From: Neobacillus sp. Marseille-Q6967
GTDB lineage: Bacteria > Bacillota > Bacilli > Bacillales > Cytobacillaceae
DNA: 64,000 nt
NCBI RefSeq assembly: GCF_946151075.1
Contig: NZ_CAMGZB010000001.1
Span: forward strand, 660,001-724,000
Direction: 5' to 3'
The notes under the pieces are model-generated. The model saw only the letters and a program-made list of their open reading frames with translations. It was not told the origin of the DNA and searched no databases. Every line of letters starts with the position of its first letter. Within the stretch, counting starts at the first letter, position 1. Shown here in pieces: positions 1-8,068 of this stretch. The position numbers were made by a program, and so were the translations under genes.

Positions 1-387
1 AAAGGGAATAAGAATGTCGTCGTTGCCTTTTATGGCATGGACTTTACTCCCGGCTGAATCAAAGAAATTACCTCTTGGAAAGAGGATTATAAGCGCTTTG
101 AACAATTAAATGCTGAAGTTTTAGGAATCAGTGCGGACCACGTCTATTCCCATAACGTTTTTTCCGCCAGCCTTAGCACCCTGCCATATCCATTATTATC
201 GGACTGGCATCGGCAGACGATAAAAGACTATAAGGTTTTCAATGAAAAAGGCGAAGTGGCCATCCGTTCTGTCTTTGTTGTCAACAAAGATGGTGTCATT
301 ACGTATTTAAATACCTCATTTAAAGCTGATAAAAAAGAAGATTATGAGGCAGTGTTTTCTGAACTTGAAAAGATATCCGCCTTGTAA
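1..387 (+). CDS. PrxQ/AhpC-TSA-like peroxiredoxin, 3' part, candidate selenoprotein (Sec UGA at 55-57)
   Basis: The gene enters from upstream of the window and is read in frame 1 to the TAA at 385-387. The frame is interrupted once, by TGA at 55-57, in the context DFTPG-(TGA)-IKEI. In PrxQ/BCP-type peroxiredoxins this motif is DFTPGC and the C is the peroxidatic cysteine, so the stop sits exactly on the catalytic residue. The rest looks intact: EVLGISADHVYSH, then PYPLLSDW, then AIRSVFVVNKDGVITY, as in thioredoxin-fold peroxidases. No cysteine follows, so it would be a 1-Cys/1-Sec type. A hairpin suited to a bacterial SECIS follows the TGA. The alternative is a single-base nonsense mutation or sequencing error (TGC/TGT to TGA). 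The product would reduce peroxides in the cytoplasm. The amino terminus is not visible. Confidence 0.75.
71..85 (+). other. SECIS-like hairpin behind the in-frame TGA
   Basis: CCTCTT (71-76), loop GGA (77-79) and AAGAGG (80-85) form a perfect 6-bp stem. The stem starts 13 nt after the TGA, and its loop begins 20 nt after it with G as the first base. Known bacterial SECIS elements have the apical loop about 16-37 nt after the UGA and a G among the first loop bases. This is seen directly; SelB binding is inferred. Confidence 0.6.
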
Positions 388-438
388 TTGTGAACATCTC
401 TTGAAACTTGGGGGATGTTTCTTTTTTGTTTCCATTGC

Positions 439-490
439 AAAAAAGGATACAGGGATTCTTCTTACGAAGAAAGACCCTGTATCCTTTTTT
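439..490. terminator. Bidirectional terminator
   Basis: AAAAAAGGATACAGGG at 439-454 pairs with CCCTGTATCCTTTTTT at 475-490. The A and T runs on both sides suit the convergent peroxiredoxin gene and the MFS gene. Confidence 0.85.
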
Positions 491-1757
491 ATTCTTTACC
501 TGCCAGTGCGGACTGACTATAAGTATCCGTTTCTTTAAACTTAAATAGAGGTACAACTAACAGTGCTCCCAAGAGGAATAGAACACCGGAAATAGAATAA
601 ACGCCTGATAATGTGAGCGGGGCTTTTACTAGACCTGACACCGACATTCCAATGACCATCGTTCCCATAAATAACGGATTTAGAACACCATTTACCCGCC
701 CGATAAATGCTTCATCTGTATATCTAAGAATAATCGTGTTAATCCCAATATGTATACATGGGAAGAACATGCCATTCAATACTTGTAAAACAATGGTTAA
801 AACAACACTTGTAGACCATCCTACCCCAACCGTAAAAATCATACTGGCAAAGATTCCGAGAGCAAGCAGTTTTTGCGGAGAGATTTTCTTTGAAAAAGCC
901 ATCACGATTCCGCCGCCGAGTAACATCCCAGCACCATTTGCCATTAACAACCACTGGAGGAATTCCTTTGGCATTTCGAGCTTTTCCATCGTTACAAAAA
1001 TCGCAAGGGGTGAAATCAGCCCGACAGCTAAACCGCAAAATGCAAACACACTGCCCATTGACTTTAGTACCTTTTTTGACATAACGTAACGGAAACCATC
1101 AGCCAGTTCTTTTTTAAAATCACTTTGTTCTTCTGTCTTTTCTTTTTCAATATCACGTGGAAGACCCAATAATACAAGAGCAGAAAGTAAAAACATAACG
1201 CCCATCACAGCAATAGAAATATAGATTCCATACTTTTGATAGACTAATGTTCCAATAACAGGACCAATGACCATAAAGATTGCCATCAAAGATTGGAACA
1301 TGGCCATTACCGATTGCAATTGCTCACCGGGCACATGCTGCTTTAACAATTTCATCGCAGAAGGCATGGAGAACTGTGATAATATGGCTGAAACCAGTGT
1401 TGCTAAAAAGATAGCCTGCCAGGATCCAAGTATAAGGGCCATTAACACCAGCCCGATTGATACTGCCGATAAGAAGTCACACCAAACCATCGTGAGTTTA
1501 GGTTTCCAGCGGTCAGCGAAAGTTCCGCCAATAAAGGAAAAAATAAAGATCGGGGCAAATTCCACGACTGAAATCAACGACACATAGACCGGATCGTTAT
1601 TGGTTATTTCGGTAACGTACAATAAAATCGCAAAATTCCTTATCCAGATGCCCAGCTGCAATAAAAAATTTGAACTCATAATAGCTAATACAATTCGATT
1701 GGCGAATATATTTCCAGCCGGTGGTCCAGATGCTAATCCAGCATTATTATTCTCCAT
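489..1757 (-). CDS. MFS transporter (macrolide-efflux-like, MFS_3 type)
   Basis: A 422-residue integral membrane protein with about 12 hydrophobic segments. The first loop after TM2 carries the MFS signature in the form GGTFADRWKPK (around residues 78-88). The pattern (long TM1 beginning RIVLAIMSSNFLLQLG, central charged loop around residues 200-220, RYTDEAFIGRVNG in the second half) resembles the MefA/enterobactin-exporter-like branch of drug and siderophore efflux carriers. It probably exports a small hydrophobic compound with proton antiport; the substrate cannot be read from sequence. The carboxyl end (GKE) reaches into the shared terminator. It is a single gene with no obvious operon partner. 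Confidence 0.8.
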   Translation of the reverse strand: MENNNAGLASGPPAGNIFANRIVLAIMSSNFLLQLGIWIRNFAILLYVTEITNNDPVYVSLISVVEFAPIFIFSFIGGTFADRWKPKLTMVWCDFLSAVSIGLVLMALILGSWQAIFLATLVSAILSQFSMPSAMKLLKQHVPGEQLQSVMAMFQSLMAIFMVIGPVIGTLVYQKYGIYISIAVMGVMFLLSALVLLGLPRDIEKEKTEEQSDFKKELADGFRYVMSKKVLKSMGSVFAFCGLAVGLISPLAIFVTMEKLEMPKEFLQWLLMANGAGMLLGGGIVMAFSKKISPQKLLALGIFASMIFTVGVGWSTSVVLTIVLQVLNGMFFPCIHIGINTIILRYTDEAFIGRVNGVLNPLFMGTMVIGMSVSGLVKAPLTLSGVYSISGVLFLLGALLVVPLFKFKETDTYSQSALAGKE

Positions 1758-1964
1758 TTTATCCCTGCCTCTCTAAATCTCCAAAACTTTTATACAATCC
1801 ATTATTAACCATTATTAGGTAACTATACAAGATGACGCAGCGTTAAGGTCCATTATTTTTTTCTATATTGGATACCCTTCATTCAGAATTGTTCCCTGCT
1901 TGCATAAGACCAGCATACAATAAATATGATAACTATAAGAATCCTATAAATGGGGTGAGAGACG

Positions 1965-2159
1965 ATGATCATTTTTAATAAGATTGCGTTATTTTTTGTC
2001 GTTTTATATTCTGTTTTCATTATTATAAATACCTATTTAGGTGAAACGGAACGGGTTCAATCGAATGTCATTTATTTTTTAATGAACGGATTTGCCTATA
2101 TTGTTTCAGCGCTTGAAGTGGAAAAAGAAAAGCAGTTGTTAGAGGTAAGGGAGGGATAA
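1965..2159 (+). CDS. Small membrane protein, unknown function (64 aa)
   Basis: The start has a good ribosome binding site (GGGGTGAG, about 6 nt before ATG). The product has one strongly hydrophobic amino-terminal helix (IALFFVVLYSVFIIINTYL) and a second weaker hydrophobic stretch (VIYFLMNGFAYIVSAL), then a short charged tail (EVEKEKQLLEVREG). I do not recognise the family. It is followed by two inverted repeats and a hairpin, so it is probably transcribed alone. Confidence 0.55.
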   Translation: MIIFNKIALFFVVLYSVFIIINTYLGETERVQSNVIYFLMNGFAYIVSALEVEKEKQLLEVREG

Positions 2160-2166
2160 TCAAAAT

Positions 2167-2190
2167 AACTAATTAAACGTTTGATTAGTT
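2167..2190. promoter_or_regulatory. 24-bp near-perfect palindrome, possible operator
   Basis: Both arms read AACTAATYAAAC around a central CG, with a single mismatched pair. It is followed 35 bp later by a related, weaker copy. The shape (AT-rich arms, central ACGT) fits a dimeric TetR-type operator. No TetR gene lies nearby, so the partner is unknown. Confidence 0.4.
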
Positions 2191-2224
2191 CCCGAATCCC
2201 CTCTATATCAAAGGTTCAACTAAT

Positions 2225-2244
2225 TTAATTAAACGATTGATTAA
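2225..2244. promoter_or_regulatory. Second, imperfect copy of the palindrome
   Basis: TTAATTAAACGATTGATTAA is an inverted repeat with two mismatched base pairs. It shares the TTAAACG-N-TTGATTA core with the copy at 2167-2190. Centre-to-centre distance is about 56 bp. Confidence 0.35.
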
Positions 2245-2253
2245 TTTTTCTCG

Positions 2254-2287
2254 AGCAGTGTGTCTTGTCTATCACGAACACACTGCT
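2254..2287 (+). terminator. Hairpin, probable terminator of the 64-aa gene
   Basis: AGCAGTGTG (2254-2262) pairs perfectly with CACACTGCT (2279-2287). It is followed by TTCGTTT, a poor U tract, so termination may be weak. Confidence 0.5.
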
Positions 2288-2399
2288 TTCGTTTGATGGC
2301 TTACTATAAAATAATTTTACAATTACTTACTATATATTGGTTGATAGACTTGGAGTGGATTTGATAAGTTTAAGAGAGAAAGGTTTATAGAGGTGTTAT

Positions 2400-4244
2400 A
2401 TGATGGGAATTAACAGAACAAAGAGCGTCCTTTTTCAACCAATTGCAGTCGTTCTGCTCGTTTTATATATAAAAATTGCTGCCTTTCAATGGATTGTTTT
2501 CGATAATAAATCGGTCTTCCATGTGTTACTTGTTGAATTTCCCATGTGGGCGCTTATCTTAACGTTCCTTATGATGCTGTTTAAAAAAAGGACCTGGACG
2601 GCCATCTGGGTTTATAACCTGATTCTTTCGGTTCTATTTATTGTGGTGATTTATTACACCCGTTATTTTTCAACGGTGCCATCTTATTATGATGTTAAAC
2701 AAATCTATCAATCTAATTCTGTCGGCGGTACTGTTGCCTTATTAGGGAGCCCTTATGACTTTTTATTTTTCTTAGATGTCGTGCTGATTCTCCCGCTTAT
2801 TTGGTATTTAACAAAGAAAACTTCAACACCATTTGTCTATGCAAAAAAATGGACCCTCCTATTTAGCTGTATTGGGTTGATTACATCGGTAATCGCGTTT
2901 CGCTTTCCTTTAATTGATGTTTCCTATTTCGCAAAAGAACACGGCTATATTCAATCGCAGTTTGTTCAAGCCTATAAAAATAGCATTGGGACAGCCCTTG
3001 CCAGTCAGGAGCATTTATCGGAAAAAGAGATTGAAAAGCTTAAAGGCAATAAGTATCTTCCTTTCGAACAACACCAAAGTTTTGGACTTTCTAAAGACCG
3101 CCATGTTTTTATCATTCAGGTTGAGTCTTTACAGGAATTTGTTATTAATCAAACGATTGATGGACAGGAAATTACACCAAATCTAAATGCTCTGTTAAAT
3201 GAAAGTGCCTATTTCGATAACGTATATCAGCAAATCGGTGCAGGGAACACTTCCGATGCGGAATGGCTGATGCATACTTCCCTCTATCCTGAAGGGATGG
3301 ACCCAACCGTAAATACGATTGATGGCACTGAAATTCCATCACTAGTCCGTACCTTACAAAAGCACGGGTACGGAACAGCCACCTATCATGCGGACGACAT
3401 TACTTATTGGAGTCGTGATAAATTATATCCAGCACTTGGTTTTGATTATATTTACACAAGTAATGAGATACCGAACGAAAAGGAAGTCGGCTTTGGTCCT
3501 GCCGATGAGGTATTGTTTAACTTTGTTGAATCACAACTGCCCAAACAATTAAACACACACGAGCGAATGTATTCCAATATTATCACCCTGACAAGTCATA
3601 CACCGTTTGAAATGCCGGATGAACTTCAATATCTGGAACTGCCTGCAGATTATGACGGGACATATGTCGGCAACTATTTTCAGTCTGTTCGCTATACAGA
3701 TGAACAGATCGGCAGGTTCATCCAACACTTGAAAAATATCGGCATATATGATGAATCAATCCTGCTGATATATGGTGACCACTCCGGTCTTCACGGGGCA
3801 CCTGTTACAGAAACAGACCAAGCACTTTTAAAAGAAACGTTAGGACACGAATACACCTTGCAGGACCGATTCGTTGTACCAGTGCTATTTACGGCCCCTG
3901 GTCTATTTAAAGGAGAAAAGTACTCCCACCTTGGCGGACAAATCGACCTAATGCCAACCTTACTGAATCTGTTAGGCATCGAGCATGACACACAAATGAT
4001 GGGGCATAATCTTTTTCACTATAAAAAGAACCTGCTGGGCATGCGTTATTATCTTCCAGGAGGATCGTTCATAAGTGATAAGACCTTCTATTCGGCACCA
4101 AGCGCAAAAACGCCTGCCTCCATTTATGAACGGAAAACAATGAAGAAAACGAAAAATACGAAAGGACTGCAGGAGCGTATTGATAACACATTATCAATCC
4201 TGCAGTACTCCGATTATTTACGAAAGAACCAAACCGATAAATAG
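2400..4244 (+). CDS. LTA synthase family protein (sulfatase-fold, membrane-anchored)
   Basis: A 614-residue protein with five predicted membrane helices in the first ~190 residues, then an extracellular sulfatase-like domain. The family's metal and nucleophile residues are visible: Glu in QVES (about E242), the Thr nucleophile in GNTSDAEW (about T284), and YGDHSG (about D460/H461). Such enzymes move glycerol-phosphate from phosphatidylglycerol onto lipoteichoic acid or its primer. The length is closer to the Bacillus primase YvgJ (617 aa) than to LtaS (649 aa), so a primase or paralog role is possible but not proven. Two ATG codons stand in tandem (2400 and 2403). GAGGTG at 2390-2395 favours 2403 slightly. 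A terminator follows at once. Confidence 0.88.
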   Translation: MMGINRTKSVLFQPIAVVLLVLYIKIAAFQWIVFDNKSVFHVLLVEFPMWALILTFLMMLFKKRTWTAIWVYNLILSVLFIVVIYYTRYFSTVPSYYDVKQIYQSNSVGGTVALLGSPYDFLFFLDVVLILPLIWYLTKKTSTPFVYAKKWTLLFSCIGLITSVIAFRFPLIDVSYFAKEHGYIQSQFVQAYKNSIGTALASQEHLSEKEIEKLKGNKYLPFEQHQSFGLSKDRHVFIIQVESLQEFVINQTIDGQEITPNLNALLNESAYFDNVYQQIGAGNTSDAEWLMHTSLYPEGMDPTVNTIDGTEIPSLVRTLQKHGYGTATYHADDITYWSRDKLYPALGFDYIYTSNEIPNEKEVGFGPADEVLFNFVESQLPKQLNTHERMYSNIITLTSHTPFEMPDELQYLELPADYDGTYVGNYFQSVRYTDEQIGRFIQHLKNIGIYDESILLIYGDHSGLHGAPVTETDQALLKETLGHEYTLQDRFVVPVLFTAPGLFKGEKYSHLGGQIDLMPTLLNLLGIEHDTQMMGHNLFHYKKNLLGMRYYLPGGSFISDKTFYSAPSAKTPASIYERKTMKKTKNTKGLQERIDNTLSILQYSDYLRKNQTDK

Positions 4245-4248
4245 CAAA

Positions 4249-4276
4249 AAAGGACCTGTATAAAAGCAGGTCCTTT
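4249..4276. terminator. Terminator between convergent genes
   Basis: AAAGGACCTG (4249-4258) pairs with CAGGTCCTTT (4267-4276), with A and T runs on either side. It can serve both the LTA synthase-like gene and the DUF418 gene. Confidence 0.8.
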
Positions 4277-4293
4277 CCTTATCTTCAGTAAAC

Positions 4294-5322
4294 CTACGAT
4301 ACAGAAGACTTAACTCGGCGCTTTAATGGCGGGAGATAAAGATAAGTGATTAAGCGCCAAATCCATTCTAGAGGTCCAAATAGAAAGAGTTTCATCCAAA
4401 TAACACTAAAGATTAGTTGTACAATATAGATAAAGAAACAAACAATAAGAGACTGAGTATAAGAGATATTTTCAAATAGGTTTAGAGAATAACCAGCCCC
4501 GTAGATAAAGACCGTTTGAAAAATATAGTTCGTTAACGCCATCCGCCCGTAGTTTTTTAATGGAAAAAGCAGCCTTTGAAAAAAGGAAAATCTTAAAAGC
4601 AGAATCAATCCCCCTGCATAAAAGCCCGTAATAAGCGGGCCGATCATAATCCCGGTACTTAGAAAACGATAGGTTTGTTCATCTATGCTTCCCCAAAACT
4701 CGAACGGATAGGCCGGCGCATTGGCGTATTGATAAGCTAATCCTCCTATACTAAGGACCAACATAATGGCTGTAAAGATCATAACACTTTTTGTTTTTTC
4801 TGCAATTCCCTCAAATACTCGATATTGACCAGCGACCATCCCCAGCATAATCAAAGGCACAACCATTAGCAGTTTGAAAGCCTGTAAACTGCAGAGAATT
4901 AATAAGATGACGGCTATGGCAAGGTTAATCTCCTTTTTCACCTTATAAAATGGCAGTAACAACAGACCGATAACGGAATAAACAGTTAGTGCCTCTCCAG
5001 GATGGAACTTCACATGAACCAAACCGAAGATGAAAAGCGCAGCAACTCGCCGTAAAAATAAAATATAACCGTTCTTCCCTTTTGCACTTGCTCTTGTAAT
5101 AAACAAGTAAAATCCTACGCCAAACAAAAAGGAAAATAACGTATAAAACCGGCCCTCAACAAAAAGGATTAAGAACCTTTGATAAGATGCATCCACGGAA
5201 CCTGGATCCGGTAGTTGTACCTCAAGAAGCGGCAGGATATTGACTAGGATAATTCCAAGCAGTGCAAATCCCCGTAAATAATCGAGTATATCCATTCGCT
5301 GGTTTTCTTCGATTGAAATCAT
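4294..5322 (-). CDS. DUF418 (YeiB-like) membrane protein
   Basis: A 342-residue polytopic membrane protein. The start at 5322 (MISIEENQRMDIL) is chosen because GGAGGGGG lies 3 nt upstream. The frame stays open further upstream but then lacks a binding site. The amino terminus MDILDYLRGFALLGIILVNI and the carboxyl-terminal GRMALTNYIFQTVF are hallmarks of the YeiB/DUF418 family, whose members have about 8-10 helices and no settled function. It lies 79 bp downstream of aroD on the same strand and may share its transcript. The lysine/arginine-rich tail PPLKRRVKSS would face the cytoplasm. Confidence 0.8.
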   Translation of the reverse strand: MISIEENQRMDILDYLRGFALLGIILVNILPLLEVQLPDPGSVDASYQRFLILFVEGRFYTLFSFLFGVGFYLFITRASAKGKNGYILFLRRVAALFIFGLVHVKFHPGEALTVYSVIGLLLLPFYKVKKEINLAIAVILLILCSLQAFKLLMVVPLIMLGMVAGQYRVFEGIAEKTKSVMIFTAIMLVLSIGGLAYQYANAPAYPFEFWGSIDEQTYRFLSTGIMIGPLITGFYAGGLILLLRFSFFQRLLFPLKNYGRMALTNYIFQTVFIYGAGYSLNLFENISYTQSLIVCFFIYIVQLIFSVIWMKLFLFGPLEWIWRLITYLYLPPLKRRVKSSVS

Positions 5323-5401
5323 TATCCCCCTCCACTCATGCATTTCTACACTTCTATAATTCAAAAGGAAAGAACCTGTTTTGATCCTTTCCTTTTCTAA
5401 A

Positions 5402-6166
5402 CTATAAACCAGTATGTAGCAACTCAAGTATTTTTCTTAATTCGGTGACAGGCACCTGTCCCGGTGCTGATGCTTTTTTTGCTGCGCCAAAGGTTAAAGC
5501 GGAGCCAAATAATTCACCGGATAAACGGCTGATGACTCCCTTGCCAGCCATCGACATTGTAATAATTGGTCTGTCCGCGTATTGTTCAAACATCGTATTG
5601 GTCGCATCTAAAAGGGTTAGAACATCGGCCGAGCTTTTTGGCATCACGGCAATCTTCGGAAGGTCTCCCCCTAACGCTTGAGCCTTCCGCAGCCGGGAGA
5701 TGATTTCTTCTTTCGATGGTGTTTTTTCAAAGTCATGATTGGAAATGATCACAAACACACCGTTTCGATGCGCTGTCTTAATGAGCGATGTAATTTCATC
5801 CTCATCGTTAAATAATTCAACATCCACAATGTCCACTTGGCCTGACTCTGCTGCTGCCTTATTTAATTCAAAGTAATAAGCGGAACTGATTTCTTTTTCT
5901 CCGCCTTCTTTTTCACTGCGGAAGGTGAAAATAAGTGGAACTCCCGGCAAAATGACCCGGATTTCTCTCAGTGCCTCCTTCACCTTCTCGATCTCTTCCA
6001 CATTTTCAAAAAAATCAACACGCCACTCGATTATGTCCAAATCGACCGTTGCTAAATGGCCGGCTTCTTCCTTTAATTCCTTTAATGTTATACCCACCAT
6101 TGGTACGCAAATCTTTGGAATTCCTTCCCCAATGGTTATATCCCTGACCGTTACTATTTTTTTCAT
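5402..6166 (-). CDS. aroD: 3-dehydroquinate dehydratase, type I
   Basis: This enzyme converts 3-dehydroquinate to 3-dehydroshikimate in the shikimate pathway. At 254 residues it is the normal length for the type I (Schiff-base) enzyme. Visible active-site elements are EWRVDFFE (about 47-54), the general base H144 in SNHDFEKTP, the Schiff-base lysine K171 in PKIAVMP, and R214 in GVISRLSG with the SAPGQ loop near the end. It lies 22 bp downstream of the shikimate kinase gene on the same strand, so the two probably form an aroK-aroD operon covering steps 3 and 5 of the pathway. Confidence 0.95.
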   Translation of the reverse strand: MKKIVTVRDITIGEGIPKICVPMVGITLKELKEEAGHLATVDLDIIEWRVDFFENVEEIEKVKEALREIRVILPGVPLIFTFRSEKEGGEKEISSAYYFELNKAAAESGQVDIVDVELFNDEDEITSLIKTAHRNGVFVIISNHDFEKTPSKEEIISRLRKAQALGGDLPKIAVMPKSSADVLTLLDATNTMFEQYADRPIITMSMAGKGVISRLSGELFGSALTFGAAKKASAPGQVPVTELRKILELLHTGL

Positions 6167-6188
6167 GTATTCTCCACTCCGACCGAAC

Positions 6189-6740
6189 TTATTTCGTTTC
6201 GTGTAACTCCCACGATAATTTTAACGTCTCAACAATGCTATCTGCCAACTCTTCCATTCCCTGACCGCTAATTTCAATTTTTGAATGATAGTTATTGGAG
6301 TAAATTTCTTTTCTTTTATAAAATAACTCTTCGATTTCATCCATTGTTTTCCCTTGTAGCACTGGGCGCGTATCGATGATGGAATATAATCGGCTCTTCC
6401 ATTCCTCCCAGGTAATGTCTAAATAGAATACAATGCAGGAAGACAAACAAAGGTTTCGGATTTCTTCTTGCAAAAAGGCCCCGCCGCCAAGTGAAACTAC
6501 CTTTAATTGTTGGCCGCAAAGTTCGGAAATCACATTTTTTTCCTTTTCCCGAAAGGCTTTTTCCCCCATTTGCGCAAAAATTTGCGATACGGGCATGTTA
6601 TACTCCTTCTCAATTTCTTCATCTATATCAATAAAATCACGGAAAAGTTTTTTCGCTACCAGCTTCCCAACGGTCGTTTTTCCAGCACCCATAAACCCGA
6701 TAAATACAATATTTCTTTCCTTCAACGAACTGTTTGACAA
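6189..6740 (-). CDS. aroK: Shikimate kinase
   Basis: It phosphorylates shikimate at O3 with ATP. A Walker A motif GFMGAGKT (about residues 15-22), the shikimate-binding DIDEEIE, the arginine of KAFREKE, and GGGAF are all present. The start is probably the TTG at 6740: AAGGTGG ends 9 nt upstream of it. A TTG at 6761 is in frame but would place that binding site inside the gene. The resulting 183 residues match the usual size (B. subtilis AroK is about 186). It is upstream of aroD in the same direction with a short gap, so co-transcription is likely. Confidence 0.9.
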   Translation of the reverse strand: MSNSSLKERNIVFIGFMGAGKTTVGKLVAKKLFRDFIDIDEEIEKEYNMPVSQIFAQMGEKAFREKEKNVISELCGQQLKVVSLGGGAFLQEEIRNLCLSSCIVFYLDITWEEWKSRLYSIIDTRPVLQGKTMDEIEELFYKRKEIYSNNYHSKIEISGQGMEELADSIVETLKLSWELHETK

Positions 6741-6885
6741 CGAATCCAACCACCTTGGCAAAATATTTTGTTACCATTATAAGCCTTCTTTCAGAATTGT
6801 AGCAATGTTTTCACGGATGGTTAAAACTTGTCTTTTTTTGGGAATATAAACTTTATTAATGTCATGTACGTAAGGATGAACAATA

Positions 6886-7938
6886 ATGGGGATGCGATTT
6901 AAGAAATTACTATATTATTTAGTCACGCTGCGGGACCGGATTTTCTTTCCTATAGCGATATTGTATATTTTATTTTCTGCCTATATTGCTTTATATATTG
7001 AACCCGAAACGTTTGGCACCTATCTTACCGCTATTTACTGGGTGCTGACCACACTCGCCACCGTAGGATTCGGAGACTACGCTCCGCAGACCCAGCTGGG
7101 ACAGGCGTTTACGATCCTGCTTTATATAACAGGTATTGGTCTAATCAGCGTTTTAATTGGGAAGATCATTAAGTCGGTTTATTTATTTGATAAATTAAAA
7201 GTTGGTGGAAAAATGAAGTACACAGGAAAGAATCATATTATTTTAATTGGCTGGAGCGATAAATCAAAGCTGGCCATTGAGGAAATTCTTAAATCCGACC
7301 AATCTTTGGATATTGTGATTATCGATGATTTAGAAAAAGCCCCCATGGTAGAAAAACAGCTCTATTATATCCGCGGTGATGCTACTGATGAAGAAACCCT
7401 GCTCCAGGCCAATCTGCCAAAATCAAAGGGGGTTATCATCTTTGCCGACCAAATCACACAAGAGAATTTTGCGACAAAAGACCCTTTGCTCGTTGATGGA
7501 AAGACTTTGCTGATTGCGACTGCGATCACATCGATTGAAGAAAAATTGAACCTCAATATTCATATTACTGCTGAAGTGATTTATCAAAAACATATTAAAC
7601 TTTTCCAGCGTGTGAAGGTAGATGAATTTATTCCAACACAGGAAATGATCTCGCACGCGGCTGTCCGTTCGTTGTTTTCTCATGGTGTCACCAATATGTA
7701 TTCAGAGCTTATGAGCACCAAATACAAAGAAGCCCTGTACGAAATTCCCAAAAAACCCTCTTGGAAAACTTATCGAGATGCTTTTATGGACCTTCTCGAT
7801 AAAGGAGCTACATTGGTAGCGGACCGTGGCAATCTTCAGATCAATCATAAACTAGATGAACCCATTCCAGAAGATGCCCAGCTCTTCGTGATTTGTGATA
7901 AAAAAACCATTACCGAGATAAAATCTCAGGAAAAGTAA
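6886..7938 (+). CDS. Potassium channel protein with RCK (TrkA-N) domain, YugO-like
   Basis: 350 residues. The first ~110 hold two membrane helices around a pore loop whose selectivity filter reads TVGFGD (residues 59-64). A cytoplasmic RCK module follows (HIILIGWSDKSKLAIEEIL, then VIIDDLEK, then YIRGDATDEE), where nucleotide or ion binding gates the pore. The layout matches the Kch/MthK/YugO class of ligand-gated K+ channels. In B. subtilis the related YugO is used in K+ release and biofilm signalling; the same role here is only inferred. AAGGATG lies about 8 nt before ATG 6886. It is divergent from aroK. Confidence 0.85.
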   Translation: MGMRFKKLLYYLVTLRDRIFFPIAILYILFSAYIALYIEPETFGTYLTAIYWVLTTLATVGFGDYAPQTQLGQAFTILLYITGIGLISVLIGKIIKSVYLFDKLKVGGKMKYTGKNHIILIGWSDKSKLAIEEILKSDQSLDIVIIDDLEKAPMVEKQLYYIRGDATDEETLLQANLPKSKGVIIFADQITQENFATKDPLLVDGKTLLIATAITSIEEKLNLNIHITAEVIYQKHIKLFQRVKVDEFIPTQEMISHAAVRSLFSHGVTNMYSELMSTKYKEALYEIPKKPSWKTYRDAFMDLLDKGATLVADRGNLQINHKLDEPIPEDAQLFVICDKKTITEIKSQEK

Positions 7939-8015
7939 GAATATGTTTATGCTTAGGCTGCACAGGTTCGTTCGTTAACCCCTGGTTACCGTGCATCCTT
8001 CTATTTTTGCATTTG

Positions 8016-8044
8016 CGGGAATCAGATGGTCGGTCTGATTCCCG
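8016..8044 (+). terminator. Strong hairpin after the K+ channel gene
   Basis: CGGGAATCAGA (8016-8026) and TCTGATTCCCG (8034-8044) form a perfect 11-bp stem with a 7-nt loop. There is no clear U tract. Its GGGAATCA arm resembles the hairpin arms of the tandem array just downstream, so it may be a diverged array unit rather than a terminator. Confidence 0.5.
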
Positions 8045-8068
8045 TCCATTCGTTTTAGGAGTCTGGAC

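Noticed and set aside
5322-5427. Longer amino terminus for the DUF418 protein, overlapping aroD
   Set aside because: The extension contains the strong GGAGGGGG site that serves ATG 5322 and is not like the family.
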